From assembly GCA_963995525.1 (NCBI GenBank), contig OZ023208.1:17752519-17816518 (forward strand): a DNA stretch of 64,000 bases, in the 5' to 3' direction. Shown piece by piece: positions 1 to 11,349 of this stretch. The position numbers were made by a program, and so were the translations under genes. This stretch comes from Escarpia spicata. Taxonomy: Eukaryota > Annelida > Polychaeta > Sabellida > Siboglinidae. Position 1 is the stretch's first letter; each line of letters starts with the position of its first letter. The notes beneath the pieces are model-generated. The model worked only from the letters and a program-made list of their open reading frames with translations. It did no database searches and had not been told where the DNA came from.

Positions 1-356
1 AGCCACTAACTTTTTTATAAGTATGAAGTACATTTTATAAGTAAGCACCTTGGGTTCTTTCAAAGCATCAAAAATTGACTGATGACTTATAATTAACCTA
101 TATTGAACCAACTGGTCCAATAATAGGACCATTATAGTCCAATATATGTCACATATTACTCAAATTGGACCATTTAAGGAAAACACTTTTTTGCATTTTT
201 TTGGAATAAATATTAAATACATTGATTCTATTTCCTGCTTGCACAGAGAGCTGGTAGTAACTCGTGGCCTGACGTTTAATAGTCCTCGGTATCACGTACA
301 GGGATGGGGAAAGAGGGGTCGGAAGTTAGGGGGTTCAATATCGGTACACTTCCCCT

Positions 357-718
357 AATAATAATAATAACAACAACAATAATAACAATAATAATAATAA
401 CATGACAAGGCGCTGCTGGCGCCTACTCCATTATTAGAGCAAATAGTTTAACTGCAGCTAATGGAGCTAATGCAGTGCCCCTCCGAGTTAACGTACATTG
501 AGCGCCTCGGCTCTGTGAGTCCACGACAAGGGTTTACCAGTTTTTATGTGTGATATATCGTACTTCCTTTTTATAAACCACGGCGACCAACTTACGAAAT
601 ACACAGATACAGCACCTTTGGGTATGTCGACAAAACCAACGTTTCGAAACGGTAGGAAGTGGATTCGAACGCTGATGCTCTCTGGAACATGAACATAAAC
701 ACGATTAACACGTAGCTC
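357..718 (-). mobile_element. tRNA-derived SINE, family B, with (TTA/TTG)n tail
   Basis: Minus-strand head with a B-box-like GCGTTCGAATCC near 675, body containing TTGTCGTGGACTCAC (about 520), and a microsatellite tail of TTA/TTG repeats at 357-402. The body shares its core with the copy at 46519-46866. Ends are approximate. Confidence 0.55.
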
Positions 719-1508
719 TGCTCAGGGTTGGCAAAGGAAGCCTTCGATGTCCATCTCCCTATTTAGTGAATTGCAGATCAGATTCAAAGAGAGTTGTAAA
801 CCGTCGCAGATAGTCTTACAAACAATAATTGCTACCATCGACCGCAACAAAATGCACATAATTTTGTAAACACGGTGATTAATTTGACTACAATTTATCT
901 AAATAAGAGTTTTTTTTACTCCGTTAGTGTTTTCTTTGATATATTAGGTGTGAAGCAGCGGAGCGGAACGACCGGTCGATTAAATGTCAGACGGCGACAA
1001 AACGTCGTCAGCACAGTGATTCATACGTATTTTTTTAAAGGGTTTGCTTTGGCATAGCAGGCGTGAACCAGTGGGGCAGAAAGACCAGTATTACAAGTAC
1101 GAGGCGGCGTCAGCGCAAAACAGCCGTATTGATGATGAACAAATATGCAGAAAACGCAAGATTTTAGAGGCGACCTTCACAACTTCCAAAGAAACTTATG
1201 TCAGCTGCTCCGGGTGGCTGTTTGCCAGTAGATTTTCACGATCAATTAAACTGTTTGGTTTAATCATTGACGATAACATTTTCACATTTGGCACACACCC
1301 TTTGATATTTCCTGATGGCAAAGCTAGAAGAATTTTTGTTTCTACCTACCAGCTTTACATCTTGTTGTGCTTGCTATATGAATATATATGGGTCATTCTC
1401 CAAGTACCGTAATATTTCGAAGTAGATATTCGGGCGGAGGCGACCCAGTTGGAAATTGTCCTGCAGTGGCTACGATTAATGTTCACCTATCGTACAGCGC
1501 TACACTTA
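719..1508. other. no gene recognised
   Basis: Open frames of up to 122 codons (1044-1412) show no domain, signal peptide or splice context that I recognise. Composition is like the surrounding intergenic DNA. Confidence 0.5.
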
Positions 1509-1595
1509 GTGGGTAGAACTAAATCTGGCATATTTATATATTTTTTTGGGTTCTGATAATGATGACGTCATCTTTATTTTGTCACTGGTGTTATG
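1509..1595. repeat. dispersed ~87-bp repeat, copy 1
   Basis: GTGGGTAGAACTAAATCTGG ... GGTTCTGATAATGATGA ... GTCACTGGTGTTATG, about 80% identical by eye to 16547-16632, which lies just upstream of the PIN-like pseudogene. Confidence 0.55.
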
Positions 1596-1907
1596 TACAA
1601 AATATACACGTTTGCATGCATCCTGGCAATTTGTAGTTGTATATTCTATTGTCTCTGATATGGGTAATGTGTCGTATCAATGATTCATATAAACAAATAA
1701 GCTAAAGAGCATATGCTGACCAGTACCAGTAGGCATAACTCTTGTTAGTGGACGCACACCACAAATTGATTACCGTGATTAATGCACACATGTCAGCGTA
1801 AGAATAAATAATACTAGAAAGCTATGTGCATGGGTGCTATTTTGGCTTTAGAAATTAAAATGCGGAGTATATAACACCAGTACGTCGCCCGATTATAAAA
1901 TAAATGA

Positions 1908-1951
1908 CAAGAGACCAACGCGTTTACCAACTGAGCTAACAGCACTGACAG
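1908..1951 (-). repeat. tRNA-like 5' fragment
   Basis: On the minus strand the sequence TGTTAGCTCAGTTGGTAAAC is a typical tRNA D-arm/A-box region, followed by an anticodon-arm-like GTTGGTCTCTTGTCATT. No T-arm or 3' half follows, so it is a tRNA pseudogene or a broken SINE head. Confidence 0.5.
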
Positions 1952-3018
1952 AAATTCACTGACTGATTTAAGTTGTTATGATAAATTGTACAACTCCTCC
2001 TTCATGCATCGATATTCTAGTGATATTATGAGATTATACACGTTACTTTCGGTAGCTGGATACAATATATGTTTGCTATGTATGTATATTGATGTAGATT
2101 GTATCCCATTGGTTGCATTCGATATAATTATTCTGAAAACGAGCCTAAGCTCGGCGAAACCTAGTCGACTTGTAAGCTCATTCGCATTCATTGTTTTGAA
2201 TAAAATTGGATTCATGTGGAACGGTAAGATAACTGCTTGTTCCGCTATGATGACTAGTGTTTGTATTACATCGGAATATTGCACAATAACTCATTCCGAC
2301 GCTCGTTTCGACTCAAAAGCTATCTTTGTAAACATGCTCTGAATGCATGGAAAGGGTCGGCCTGATGCGAGTGTGAGACATACGTGACGTCACGATACCA
2401 CGTGATCGCCTAGCTCATTAAATTTTAATTTTCCGCGGGAATCGCTACACAGACGGGTTTAAAATCGAACTTATGCTACAAATGTATTGTTTTAATGTTC
2501 TCGAATGTTACATATAATATTAAACTTTGTGTACACATGGATTTTAGCAAATGCCTTGTTTTTTCCTTTAAAGCTGCTTACAGGCCATGTGGAGAGTGTT
2601 TATTACCTAGGTTAAAAAATCAACCTTAATATTTTAATTGTGGGTTATTTTGAACGTCTTACACTGACGACGTCACACACTGGATTGACACACATACGTC
2701 AGTAACTTGGTGTGCAGTCTGTTAAGCGGTGTTAACGAGTAGCATAGTAGACATGTATTATTCACTGCGATGCATCGCCCTTGTTTAGCAAGAAGACCTA
2801 TAGCAACTTTGGCAATTAATTAAAATACAATGACGCAACACTTGAAGAAAAAAAACATGTGCCTTAGTTCTATAGCAACATGTAACGTCTTGCTTGTATT
2901 TAACGGCAAACATATTCTACAGGCAGATGTCGGCCACACCAAAGGTAGACTGGTCTGTTTGTTTTTTAACAGTAAATCTGTGTAGTAGTAAAAAATGCAG
3001 TATACCTTTTTATAACGA

Positions 3019-3140
3019 GGGTAGGCCTAGCAAGCTATTTATCAAAGGTGTTAACCTCAAAAGAGCGGGTTACACATAGGCTCAACATTTTAGACACTCG
3101 GAAAGCCGATGGCTTCATTGTCTTTTGTCGTATGTGATTC
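3019..3140 (+). mobile_element. LINE 3' remnant
   Basis: A short frame ends in VNLKRAGYT and stop, the same ending as the LINE piece at 48640-48920 (YLKRAGYT). The following ~60 bp (GATAAGCC/GAAAGCCGATGGCTTC-type) is also shared. Only the 3' tip of the element survives. Confidence 0.5.
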
Positions 3141-4866
3141 ACTCTTTTGGAAACCTTGTTAAAACTTGACAAATCTTCTAAAAAAAGGCGGGTCGCGCAG
3201 CATTTTTCATTTGCAGTGACTTGGAATATGTGATGCGTTTATTATAGTATTTTATTGTTTAGTAATATATTAATGCAACAGTCGTCGAGACGGTTCATTT
3301 TAAATGTTATTTAAAATATCTGAACTCTGAAAACAAACAAGGCTAGTTTGATCTCCTCACATGGTTTATAATTTCCCTCGCTGTCTTACTCGTTCTGCCT
3401 TCAAGAAGGACAACGTGTTGCAACAATGAATACATATAATTGTTTAGGCGAAGCGACACTGCAATAAGAATCCAGTATCTTGGTTGTTTTGTGAGCTTCA
3501 AAGATGCGAACGCTTTCCATGGCTCCAAAGACAATAAGCAGATCGGGGATTGAGGCGTTGGACTAACGTCAGAAAGACAACATCTGTGTCAACAGTACAT
3601 ATTGCACCTTACATGTAGTTCGCGCAACCGTCTCCTTGTGGAATGGACAGGATCTGACTTATGTCGAGGCTGTACACAGCACATGTGACTGATGTAGGTG
3701 TACTAGCGTCAAACGTTCACCCTTAAAACAATACGGTAATGTTTTGAACCTACAACCTAGGATCAAAACACCCTGTGTCCTACGTTCAGAACTGTTAATT
3801 TATATAATAAAAACGTAATAGCTTTATATCATACAGTAATGTCGTAAACCTGCAACAATAGTTCGATATCAATATTCAACTATATCTCTAGAAGCAAATA
3901 TGTCCATCCTCTGATGCCAGTACACAAGCATAAAAGAACAATGAAGAAGACGGTTTCCCGAATTATTCTTATTTGACATTTAAGAAACGTGACGTACATT
4001 GGAGCGATTTTATACAACGCTGCGCGTGTTTTCTACGATTGCTGTAAATGATACCAGCAGTCTGCAGCTGGTTGATTAATGATGTAGCTTGGTACAATCG
4101 CAGAAAACACGCATAACGTTGCGAATCAAATAATGACCGACTAACGCCCGGTACGAATCCTTAACTTTTAAGAATCCTTAGCCCACGGTGAATTTCAAAA
4201 AAAATGACGTTACCTTTCTGTACATGGGTCGTATATTAAGTCCTGAATTTGGTGCCCGTGATGCAAATCGTCTAGACGTAAAGCGTATGCATTGTTCTGC
4301 CATGGTCTGAAGCAATAACTCATTCTTGAGGGGCCATATCGCAGTGTATTAACAACAGCAGATCATCAAGCAATAGTGCATTTTGCAGTGGGATCAGCGG
4401 CACTATCTTTCTGAGGGACCAAACCTTCTAGGACATTGTAGGGATTGTCTCCAGTCTCACAATGTAATTGTGTGATAAGCTTGACGTTTGTGTCTAACGA
4501 AATCGTTCAGTTCCCCATTTTGTGTCTGTAATGTTTAGTACGTCGTTGGAAAGAGAAGAGTTTCGCTTCAAGAAAATCAACTGAAGCGGTCCTCCTGACG
4601 TTTTCCACAACGGAGGCCGAAAGAAGAGTGAAGGTTGCTGCCTCTGAACGGACTACGATAGGCTGTTTGATTTGTGCGGTGATCTTTGTGATATATTTGT
4701 TATACGGCTGATGTGCTAGCTTCTAAGTTCGGCCGGCAGTTTGTGTGACTCCAGGATCGGTTGTCTAGTCCAAGGAGATCACTGCCGTCAATATATTTGC
4801 TATCTTTTTGTGACCTATATTAGTGTTTGGACACATTACATTATTGTCATATGTGCAAGTTACGTA
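3140..4866. other. no gene recognised
   Basis: AT-rich intergenic sequence with an imperfect inverted segment around 4015-4120 (TTTTCTACGATTGC ... GCAATCG-CAGAAAAC) that could be an old MITE. Nothing coding. Confidence 0.5.
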
Positions 4867-5070
4867 CGTATACTTGTCAACTTGTTTTTAATTCCGAGAG
4901 CTTCATCAGCGGTCCAGCACGCCTCCCGTGTCTCGCTGTCTCAAAGACGGGGATGCAGTTGGAGATTTTCACCAAAAATCCGGAATATTTGCTTGTATTC
5001 AGGTAGAACGGGAGATACACCGAAAATCCATTATACTCACGGAAAATTCGGGAGAGTTGGCAGGTATGTT
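4867..5070. mobile_element. ATACCTGCCAA-type MITE, copy 2
   Basis: Left GTATACTTGTCAACTTG, right GAGTTGGCAGGTATG, interior CTTCATCAGCGGTCCAGCAC and CCCGTGTCTCGCTGTC, shared with 17411-17470. The open frames on both strands at 4741-5371 are products of this repeat. Confidence 0.6.
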
Positions 5071-6290
5071 TATGGTGTCGAAGATCTAGCTTCTCCCAGT
5101 TACTCGAAACAATCTTATGAACTGATATCCCCGAGCGCCGAAGGAGAGCAGGTACTATGTCAGACCTACAGTTCCGGCATTGCCTTTCATCGTGACGTTG
5201 TTCTGCGCACGCGTCTGGTCTCCGCCTACGATGACAGGGAACCCTTGTAACATTGTCTTCACTGTAGGATTTCCTTAGAGAAACACGGCAAGAATGTCCG
5301 GGTGCGTCACTTCCGGTGTTGCGTAGGTGGGCAAGAATCCACTGACCGTAGATGGCTGTGATCAAATGCAAAAACCATGGAGCTATCTTGAGCAGAACAT
5401 CTACTGTTCAATACATTGAAATGGAAAAAAAGAGCACGAACTTGTTTCAGCTTTGACGGTAGATCAATATTCCAGGTAGGCTACATCAGTTTTCGCATTG
5501 TGTTCCAGGCTACTGTTGCTGTCGTGGGACATAAGCTATGCACAGGAATACGGAGACAACCAGCTGTGGTCTGTTGAAGGACAACGAGTGTAGACTACAA
5601 GGGAAGCTGCTTTTATGAAAAAATCTGCCGTTCAGTGATTGTGGCAACGCCGGTTTGTAGTTTCCCTATTCCACCAACTGTTTTGGAGTTTACTTTCGAG
5701 AGCTGTTATTTCAATGAATAAGTTCGTTTTAGAAAAAACTTTCCAAAAAGTATTCATTAATAAGATGAATACAAATCGTATGTGTTAATCAGACGAACGC
5801 ATATGAGAGTGAAATGTACCGATAAATTATGTCACGCCACACACCAACGACGTAAACTACGTTTTTTCACTTTAGTGATTTTGAGTAATGGTCGTTCTTA
5901 TGTGTTTTAGTAAAAAGCAGCCGACTACACGACGCCAGGGTGTATGGCCAGCAAAATGTAGTTTTTAATGATACTAGCAGACGTCATACATCGGTAAATC
6001 AGATTTTCACGAAAGGTAGGTTAGGCAGCAAACAGTATATTACAGGAGACAGTCTGCATTGTATTCAGTTCCTTCGAAAGTTTCTCGTCAGACAGGACTT
6101 GCCTAAAGGTACTGTTACCGCATTTCGAACGTTGCATTTAAGTATTGTGTAATTAACTAGCAAACGCAAACTGTTCTGCAAACTTGGCCAGATTATGTGG
6201 TAACAATAGTAAGTTCAAATAAGAAATTGACAGGAACGTTACAGAGACGTGCGTAATACTACTTGTGCTCGTTCAGTGGGTTGAACCAAG

Positions 6291-6311
6291 TGTATGTGTG
6301 TGTGTGCGCGA

Positions 6312-6342
<31 letters not shown>

Positions 6343-6446
6343 TGTATATGTGTGTGTGCGTGCGTGCGTGTGCGTACGTGTACGTGCGTGTATGTGCGTG
6401 CGTGTATTTGTGTGTGTGTGTTCATGCGTGTGCGTACGTACGTGTT
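6291..6446. repeat. (TG)n microsatellite with CGTG/TGCG variants
   Basis: About 155 bp of TG repeats interrupted by CG and TA steps, directly upstream of the secreted protein gene (ATG at 6522). The open frames through it encode only Val/Cys/Arg runs. Confidence 0.9.
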
Positions 6447-6521
6447 GAAGACACCCAGGGAGATGAAGGAGACTCGCCTTAACTATATCGTATATTTCTT
6501 TATCTTCCCAGATCTACCAAG

Positions 6522-7389
6522 ATGAACAAGCTGCTTGTCGCCATTTTTCTAGTCGCCTGCGTGGCCAGCGCAATCGGTAAGTCACATCCTTCTGTGTCGT
6601 GAACACAACCACCAAAGTATACAAATACCGCCAAATGTGAAGGGAGGAATCTTGATTTTTAAGATTTACTTGACGGAAGCAAAACCCACATTCTGCAAAT
6701 TAATTAAAAAAGACATTGGCTACCGGATATTCCAACGATTGTTCATCTCTGTGATATTTGTAAATTTTGTTTTTAAATGTATTCCTGCTATTAGCCATTA
6801 TGCAATCAGTAGACAGCGTGTTCCAATCGTTTATCGACCTCTGTGAGATATAATACTTTCAAATGAAGTCGAATGAAACTGCACTCTCCGATCGAGATGC
6901 TGGAAGATCTTCACAAAAATTCGAAATTAAGGGCTGATTAAGCATTCAAGGTACAATGTGTCGACTGGCTGTGTTACATGCAAACTATGGATGGAAGTTG
7001 CCTCGGTTAGTACAATTAACTATCGCTAGAACCTGTGGCGTAGATATGATCTTGCTTGGGGAAGCAAGTGTAATCACCCACTGGTTTTTTATCGCTAAAA
7101 TATAATGGTTATACAGGACAAACTAAAACTATTGCTAATGGCGGCCTTGACCCTATGTCCCAAAATAGGTTTCTGCCCGACTGGACCGACTGCTATCGCC
7201 AGTTGTAATGGAGTTCCGAACGGCGTGTACCAGCACTGCACCAGCTGCAAGAAGAACGTCGTTTGCTTTAATAATCAGTACTTGGAAGTTATTGGCCCTC
7301 TGGACAAAGTGTGGGATGACAATGTCAAGGCTTATGTATGGTGGTCATTTACGTGCAGCTGGGATCCGAACAACCGTTACAGAAAGTAG
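6522..7389 (+). CDS. small secreted Cys-rich protein, chitin-binding (CBM14)-like; two exons
   Basis: Exon 1 is 6522-6576: an ATG followed by a clear signal peptide ([18 protein letters not shown]) and the donor ATCG|GTAAGT. Exon 2 is 7169-7389, acceptor AAAATAG|GT, in matching phase, ending in TAG. The mature part is about 74 residues with six cysteines. [10 protein letters not shown], a C-x2-C-x5-C cluster, LDKVWDD and a late C-S-W resemble peritrophin-A/CBM14 domains (C-G-x-PNG-x-Y ... C ... LVWND ... C-x-W), though the cysteine spacing is not canonical. Such proteins are secreted and often bind chitin in cuticle, shell or gut matrix; the role here is inferred. A further in-phase terminal exon may lie at 8065-8149. 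Confidence 0.7.
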
Positions 7390-8064
7390 ACATTTGGCCA
7401 ACAGTAAGTGCGACAGAAAATATTTATTCGGAAAACTCGTATACTGTCTTGTTAAAAAGTAGAGTTACCTTTTTCAAATGTATTGTAAATGTATTAAGTT
7501 ATATTTCTGTGGTTTGGAATCAGATTACTTTGCTGCAGTAATAATAATTGGTGTTGTTGTTAAAGACAATCGACCCTCTTAATTGTAGAGCTTTGATTCT
7601 GCTGAAACTTCATGATATTAAAAATTTTGATTTCGAGATAAATAATTGGCGCTACCTTGCAAACCTATCAGGTATGAGTTTTTATAAGAACATCAAAACA
7701 GACAACAAAACCGTTATAATTTCTTACTGTGATGCAAATCTTACCTCATTTTATTATTATAGTTTATATGAATGCGTTACGTCAAATAACATTAAAGGTA
7801 GTTGAGTTTGGTATATATATGTTTGTACATTTAAGATATTGACAGTTAACCAATAAATCACAAAAACGCCCAAACTATTTTCTTAACATTCAGAATGGCA
7901 CTATACTTCATCAGAATAAACAATATATATAAATGTTTTATTCTAATATAATTTGCTTGCACAGGAAATAAAAGCATAATATCTTATCAAAAGATATTAC
8001 ATAGTATTGACGATGTATTTTGACAGTAAACATATATCAATGTCTACCGTGTTTGTATTTACAG

Positions 8065-8160
8065 CACGTTACGAAAATCACAGCAACATATTGGCCAGGC
8101 TGAAGTCTGACGATCTCAACCAAGACCATCTCGTTAATGTAAAGCCATAACAATAAAATA
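8065..8160 (+). CDS. possible alternative terminal exon of the secreted protein gene
   Basis: TATTTACAG|CA opens a frame (ARYENHSNILARLKSDD ... NVKP) that stops at TAA (8147-8149) and is followed at once by AATAAA. Its phase matches direct splicing from exon 1 of the upstream gene (6576), skipping exon 2. That would give a short secreted peptide of about 46 residues. I see no good donor in exon 2 that reaches it. Evidence is only the splice site, phase and polyadenylation signal. Confidence 0.35.
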
Positions 8161-8210
8161 TCTAGTTGCTATACCATCTTTGACTGATCTTCCATAAGAA
8201 CCATGCACCA

Positions 8211-8357
8211 GGGGCCAGTTTCACGAAGCATTCGAATGGACTTGACGTAGTTAGTATATTTGTTCGCAAAACTTTGCGTATCTTCCACGACAGTTTCGAC
8301 TTACATAATCCGCGAACGAACATTCATACGGTACGAACGCTTCATGAAACCGGCCCC
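8211..8357. mobile_element. MITE with GGGGCCAGTTTCA-type TIRs
   Basis: Left GGGGCCAGTTTCACGAAGCA and right (reverse complement) GGGGCCGGTTTCATGAAGCG form ~24-bp imperfect TIRs bounding 147 bp that fold into a long hairpin-like structure (ACGTAGTTAG ... TTCGTACC). This kind of MITE is common in marine invertebrate genomes. Confidence 0.75.
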
Positions 8358-9189
8358 AGGTCACTGCAGAACAAAGATTCGGTGCGTCAAAAGTTAAAAT
8401 GTGGACAGGTAGAAGATGTGATTCACATGTAGGTTACACATGAATACTTGCATATAGAACGTTTCATGCTTTACCATACACGCCTTGGACTTTCGCTATT
8501 ACGTCTCTTTCTATATGAAACACATATTTCTCTGGGAAGCACTCCACCTTATTGCAATTCAGTCAAGAAGTGGCGGATTACTCAATAGACACATATACTG
8601 GCACGTGCTTAGGGCCCTCGAAGGCAATAGGCCCACGAAAATAGCCGGGCATTTTTGTGTGTACTGAATATAAATACATGCAGAGTACACCATACATAAG
8701 GATTACACAAGAAAATGCATGTTTCCATTGTGGTCCTTGGACAGACAGAGACAAATAGATGACACAATTATTAATAAAATATGACAAAATATCAAAGATT
8801 AAAACAACAATAATTAATAACTTAAATACTAACTAATACTCAGATATCAAAAGACAATTATATTGATGATATTGTAAACGAGATTACCTCCTCATTATTA
8901 AGTAGTTTGAAAAACCGGCTCATAGTCTATATATACATAATACAGAACTAAAATTAAACACTTTTACAAGTTAAGATGCGACAACAATAAAAAGAGCTAT
9001 GCTCCAGTAGAACCCAGATTATTAAGATAAGTTAACCAAAAGATTGATTTCACATTAAAAATGATGTTATTAGTAAAAGAGCTTCACGTCTGATTTGTAA
9101 AATATCTCAATACACAATGTTTTAGCGTTTTTACCTCAAAATAAGATGGCATTAATAGTAAACAAATGAGCTGGCTTCCTGATTATTAA

Positions 9190-10115
9190 GGTAACTCAAC
9201 AAAAACTGTTTCACTAGACATTTAAATTGAGCCTTGTTATGAGCACCTTGTATGTTATATGGCAATTCATTCCGTGCCTGTATACCTGTGTAGTAAAGAG
9301 AAGTTTGACCAAATGAAGAGACAAAGTACTAGATCTTGTATTTATACCGCGCTGCTTGCATGTTACGTTGAACGAATCGAACAAATAATTTGATCCTTTG
9401 TTATTGACAATATTATAGACAAAGTTCAATTTTAGTTGTTTAACCTGTAGATCCACAGGTCATTTATTGACATGTCTAAACTGCGTTGAACCAATATGGG
9501 TGCTGACTGTCGCATTAAGAAGGAACCTGATTACCCTGTTCTGGGTACACTATAGCCTAGATTTATATTGCTTAGTTTGACCGGAGAGCCTCGATGAACA
9601 GGCATAGTCAAAATGACGTTGTATCAAGGCAGAGGTCAACATTGTTTTTTTCATGTTGACATTTCTTGTTTGCCTGTACAAGAAATTTTACTTAGCATTT
9701 GATTGATTAATGATTTTATCAGCCACTCCTTCTCCAGTTCATGACTGATTTAACTCTACATCTAAGTATTTAACACGCGTCTGATATGTCAATGTGTTGT
9801 CAACACATTTCACCAGGCGGGAAATACTCGTATGTTGTTTACGTTTTGACCCAAACAGGATGGATTCAGTTTTCCCTAGATGAAGTGACAGTTTGTTGTT
9901 TATCTGCCATTCTCTGGCAGCATCAAGCTCTGAAGAAAGCCTTTCTTCGATTTGTTTGGTATTCTTACCCGAAACTATGAGGGCCGAATCGTCAGCATAT
10001 TTAAAAGAAGTTTGCATTGGGAGCACAGCCGAGGGAATATCAGTAATATTTATTAAAAACAGTAAGGGTCCAAAAAATTACCCTTTGGGACACCATACAT
10101 TACAGTCGCCGGCTT
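9190..10115 (-). mobile_element. non-LTR retrotransposon fragment (reverse transcriptase, C-terminal half)
   Basis: Minus-strand frames carry GVPKG, then after a one-base frameshift GPLLFLINITDIPSAV, FKYADDSALIVSGK (the YADD catalytic motif of RT) and LNNKLSLHLGKTESILFG-type residues. Further on, a frame ends with NTRSSTLSLHLVK, typical of LINE C-termini. Frameshifts and missing sequence show it is dead. Confidence 0.75.
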
Positions 10116-10204
10116 AGATAAAGTACCACCAATTTCCACTGAGTGCTGACGTTCATACAAATATGACTGAAACCAGACTAACGCTGATTTATGAAGTCCT
10201 ATAG

Positions 10205-10545
10205 CTTACACCCGTGTTGAAGCGTTTACATTGGCTGCCCGTTCATTTGCGACCGACTTACAAAGTGCTTACGTTTACCTATATTGTGATTTTATTGGTT
10301 TAACGCCGGATTACTTGGTCGAGTTAATTAGCTACCGCCCCATCAACAGAACGCTACGACCTGCCTCGCTGCCAGGTCGTACCGGCTTCACAAACTGTCA
10401 CCCATGGTGATTACCGTTTTGCTGTTTGCACAGCGGTTCTTTGGAACAATTTGTCATCTTCGCTTAGGACAGCAACGTCAACGTGTTTAAACCACTTTTT
10501 AAAACTCACCTTTTTAAACAAGCTTTTTTTTTATAATTCACTGGT
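10205..10545 (+). mobile_element. LINE 3' fragment, C-terminal ORF2 relic
   Basis: LKRLHWLPVHLRPTYKVLTF, later PSTERYDLP and LWNNLSS-like residues, follow the usual C-terminal pattern of CR1/L2-like elements, with stops and shifts. It lies back to back with the minus-strand fragment at 9190-10115, so two insertions met here. Confidence 0.65.
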
Positions 10546-10794
10546 GAAGAACTTTTATGTGCATTCATTAGATATTGTATATTTTATTACTTTCTTAGCA
10601 TATTTATGGTCATTCTTTTAATGTCGCATATACAAATCAATGCATTTTAAGTAGTTTTAAGAATATCTTCATATATTTATTTGTTTAACAGTTTTTATGA
10701 TGTTTTTACTTGTTTTACTAACTATTTTAAAGTAGTGTTACAAAAATGTGTACATGTTCATTTCTCTAACATTTCTTTTTATGTAAACTATTAT

Positions 10795-10870
10795 ATGTAT
10801 GTATGTTTGTATATATGTATGTATGTATGTATTCATGCATGCAAGCATGCATGTATGCATGTATGTAGGT
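10795..10870. repeat. (TATG)n/(CATG)n microsatellite
   Basis: Repeats of ATGT and GCAT, including ATGCATGCAAGCATGCATG, rich in small palindromes. Non-coding. Confidence 0.85.
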
Positions 10871-10950
10871 ATAAATATTAGTGTCACAAATTCTACCCGT
10901 GGTTGCCAGTCTGTACACAAAATGTCACACAATTATACTATTGTTAATTA

Positions 10951-11349
10951 ATGTTCCCTTTTGCAATAGTGTGCTCTTCTCTACGCATTAACATATCCAC
11001 AAAGGATAACATTAAACAATGGATGTTACAAATTATCGGTTTGTCTGTCTCTCTGTCTTATGTTATGGCAGAAACACCTGCAGATTTACAGACTGCATTA
11101 AAGGCTGCATGTGATTATTGCCAAACAATGCACCTATCTGTTAATGCTAGTAAAACAAAGGTTATTATCTTCTATTGTGGAAAGGTCAGGTCACACCCAG
11201 ACTTCTTGTTTGGACAAAACAAACTGGAAATATCTGATAGCTACATCTATTTGGGAACCAGTCTAATCTATAATGGACTGTTTAACAAAGCCATAACAAA
11301 ACAAGTTAACGAAGCTAGGCGTGAAATGTTCAATCAACCTCACAACTAA
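10951..11349 (+). mobile_element. LINE reverse transcriptase C-terminal fragment
   Basis: A frame with MAETPADLQTALKAACDYCQ, LSVNASKTKVIIF, LFGQNKLEISDSYIYLG and FNKAITKQVNEARREMF matches the post-YADD part of a LINE RT widespread in aquatic animals. The catalytic YADD itself is replaced by unrelated residues upstream. Confidence 0.7.

Noticed and set aside
1976..2342. Overlapping 102- and 118-codon frames on opposite strands
   Set aside because: No domain and no exon context; typical chance frames in AT-rich DNA.
4741..5371. 169-codon plus and 164-codon minus frames
   Set aside because: They overlap head on across an ATACCTGCCAA-type repeat and match no domain.
6263..6525. Val/Cys/Arg-rich frames upstream of the secreted protein gene
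   Set aside because: They are the three frames of a TG microsatellite.
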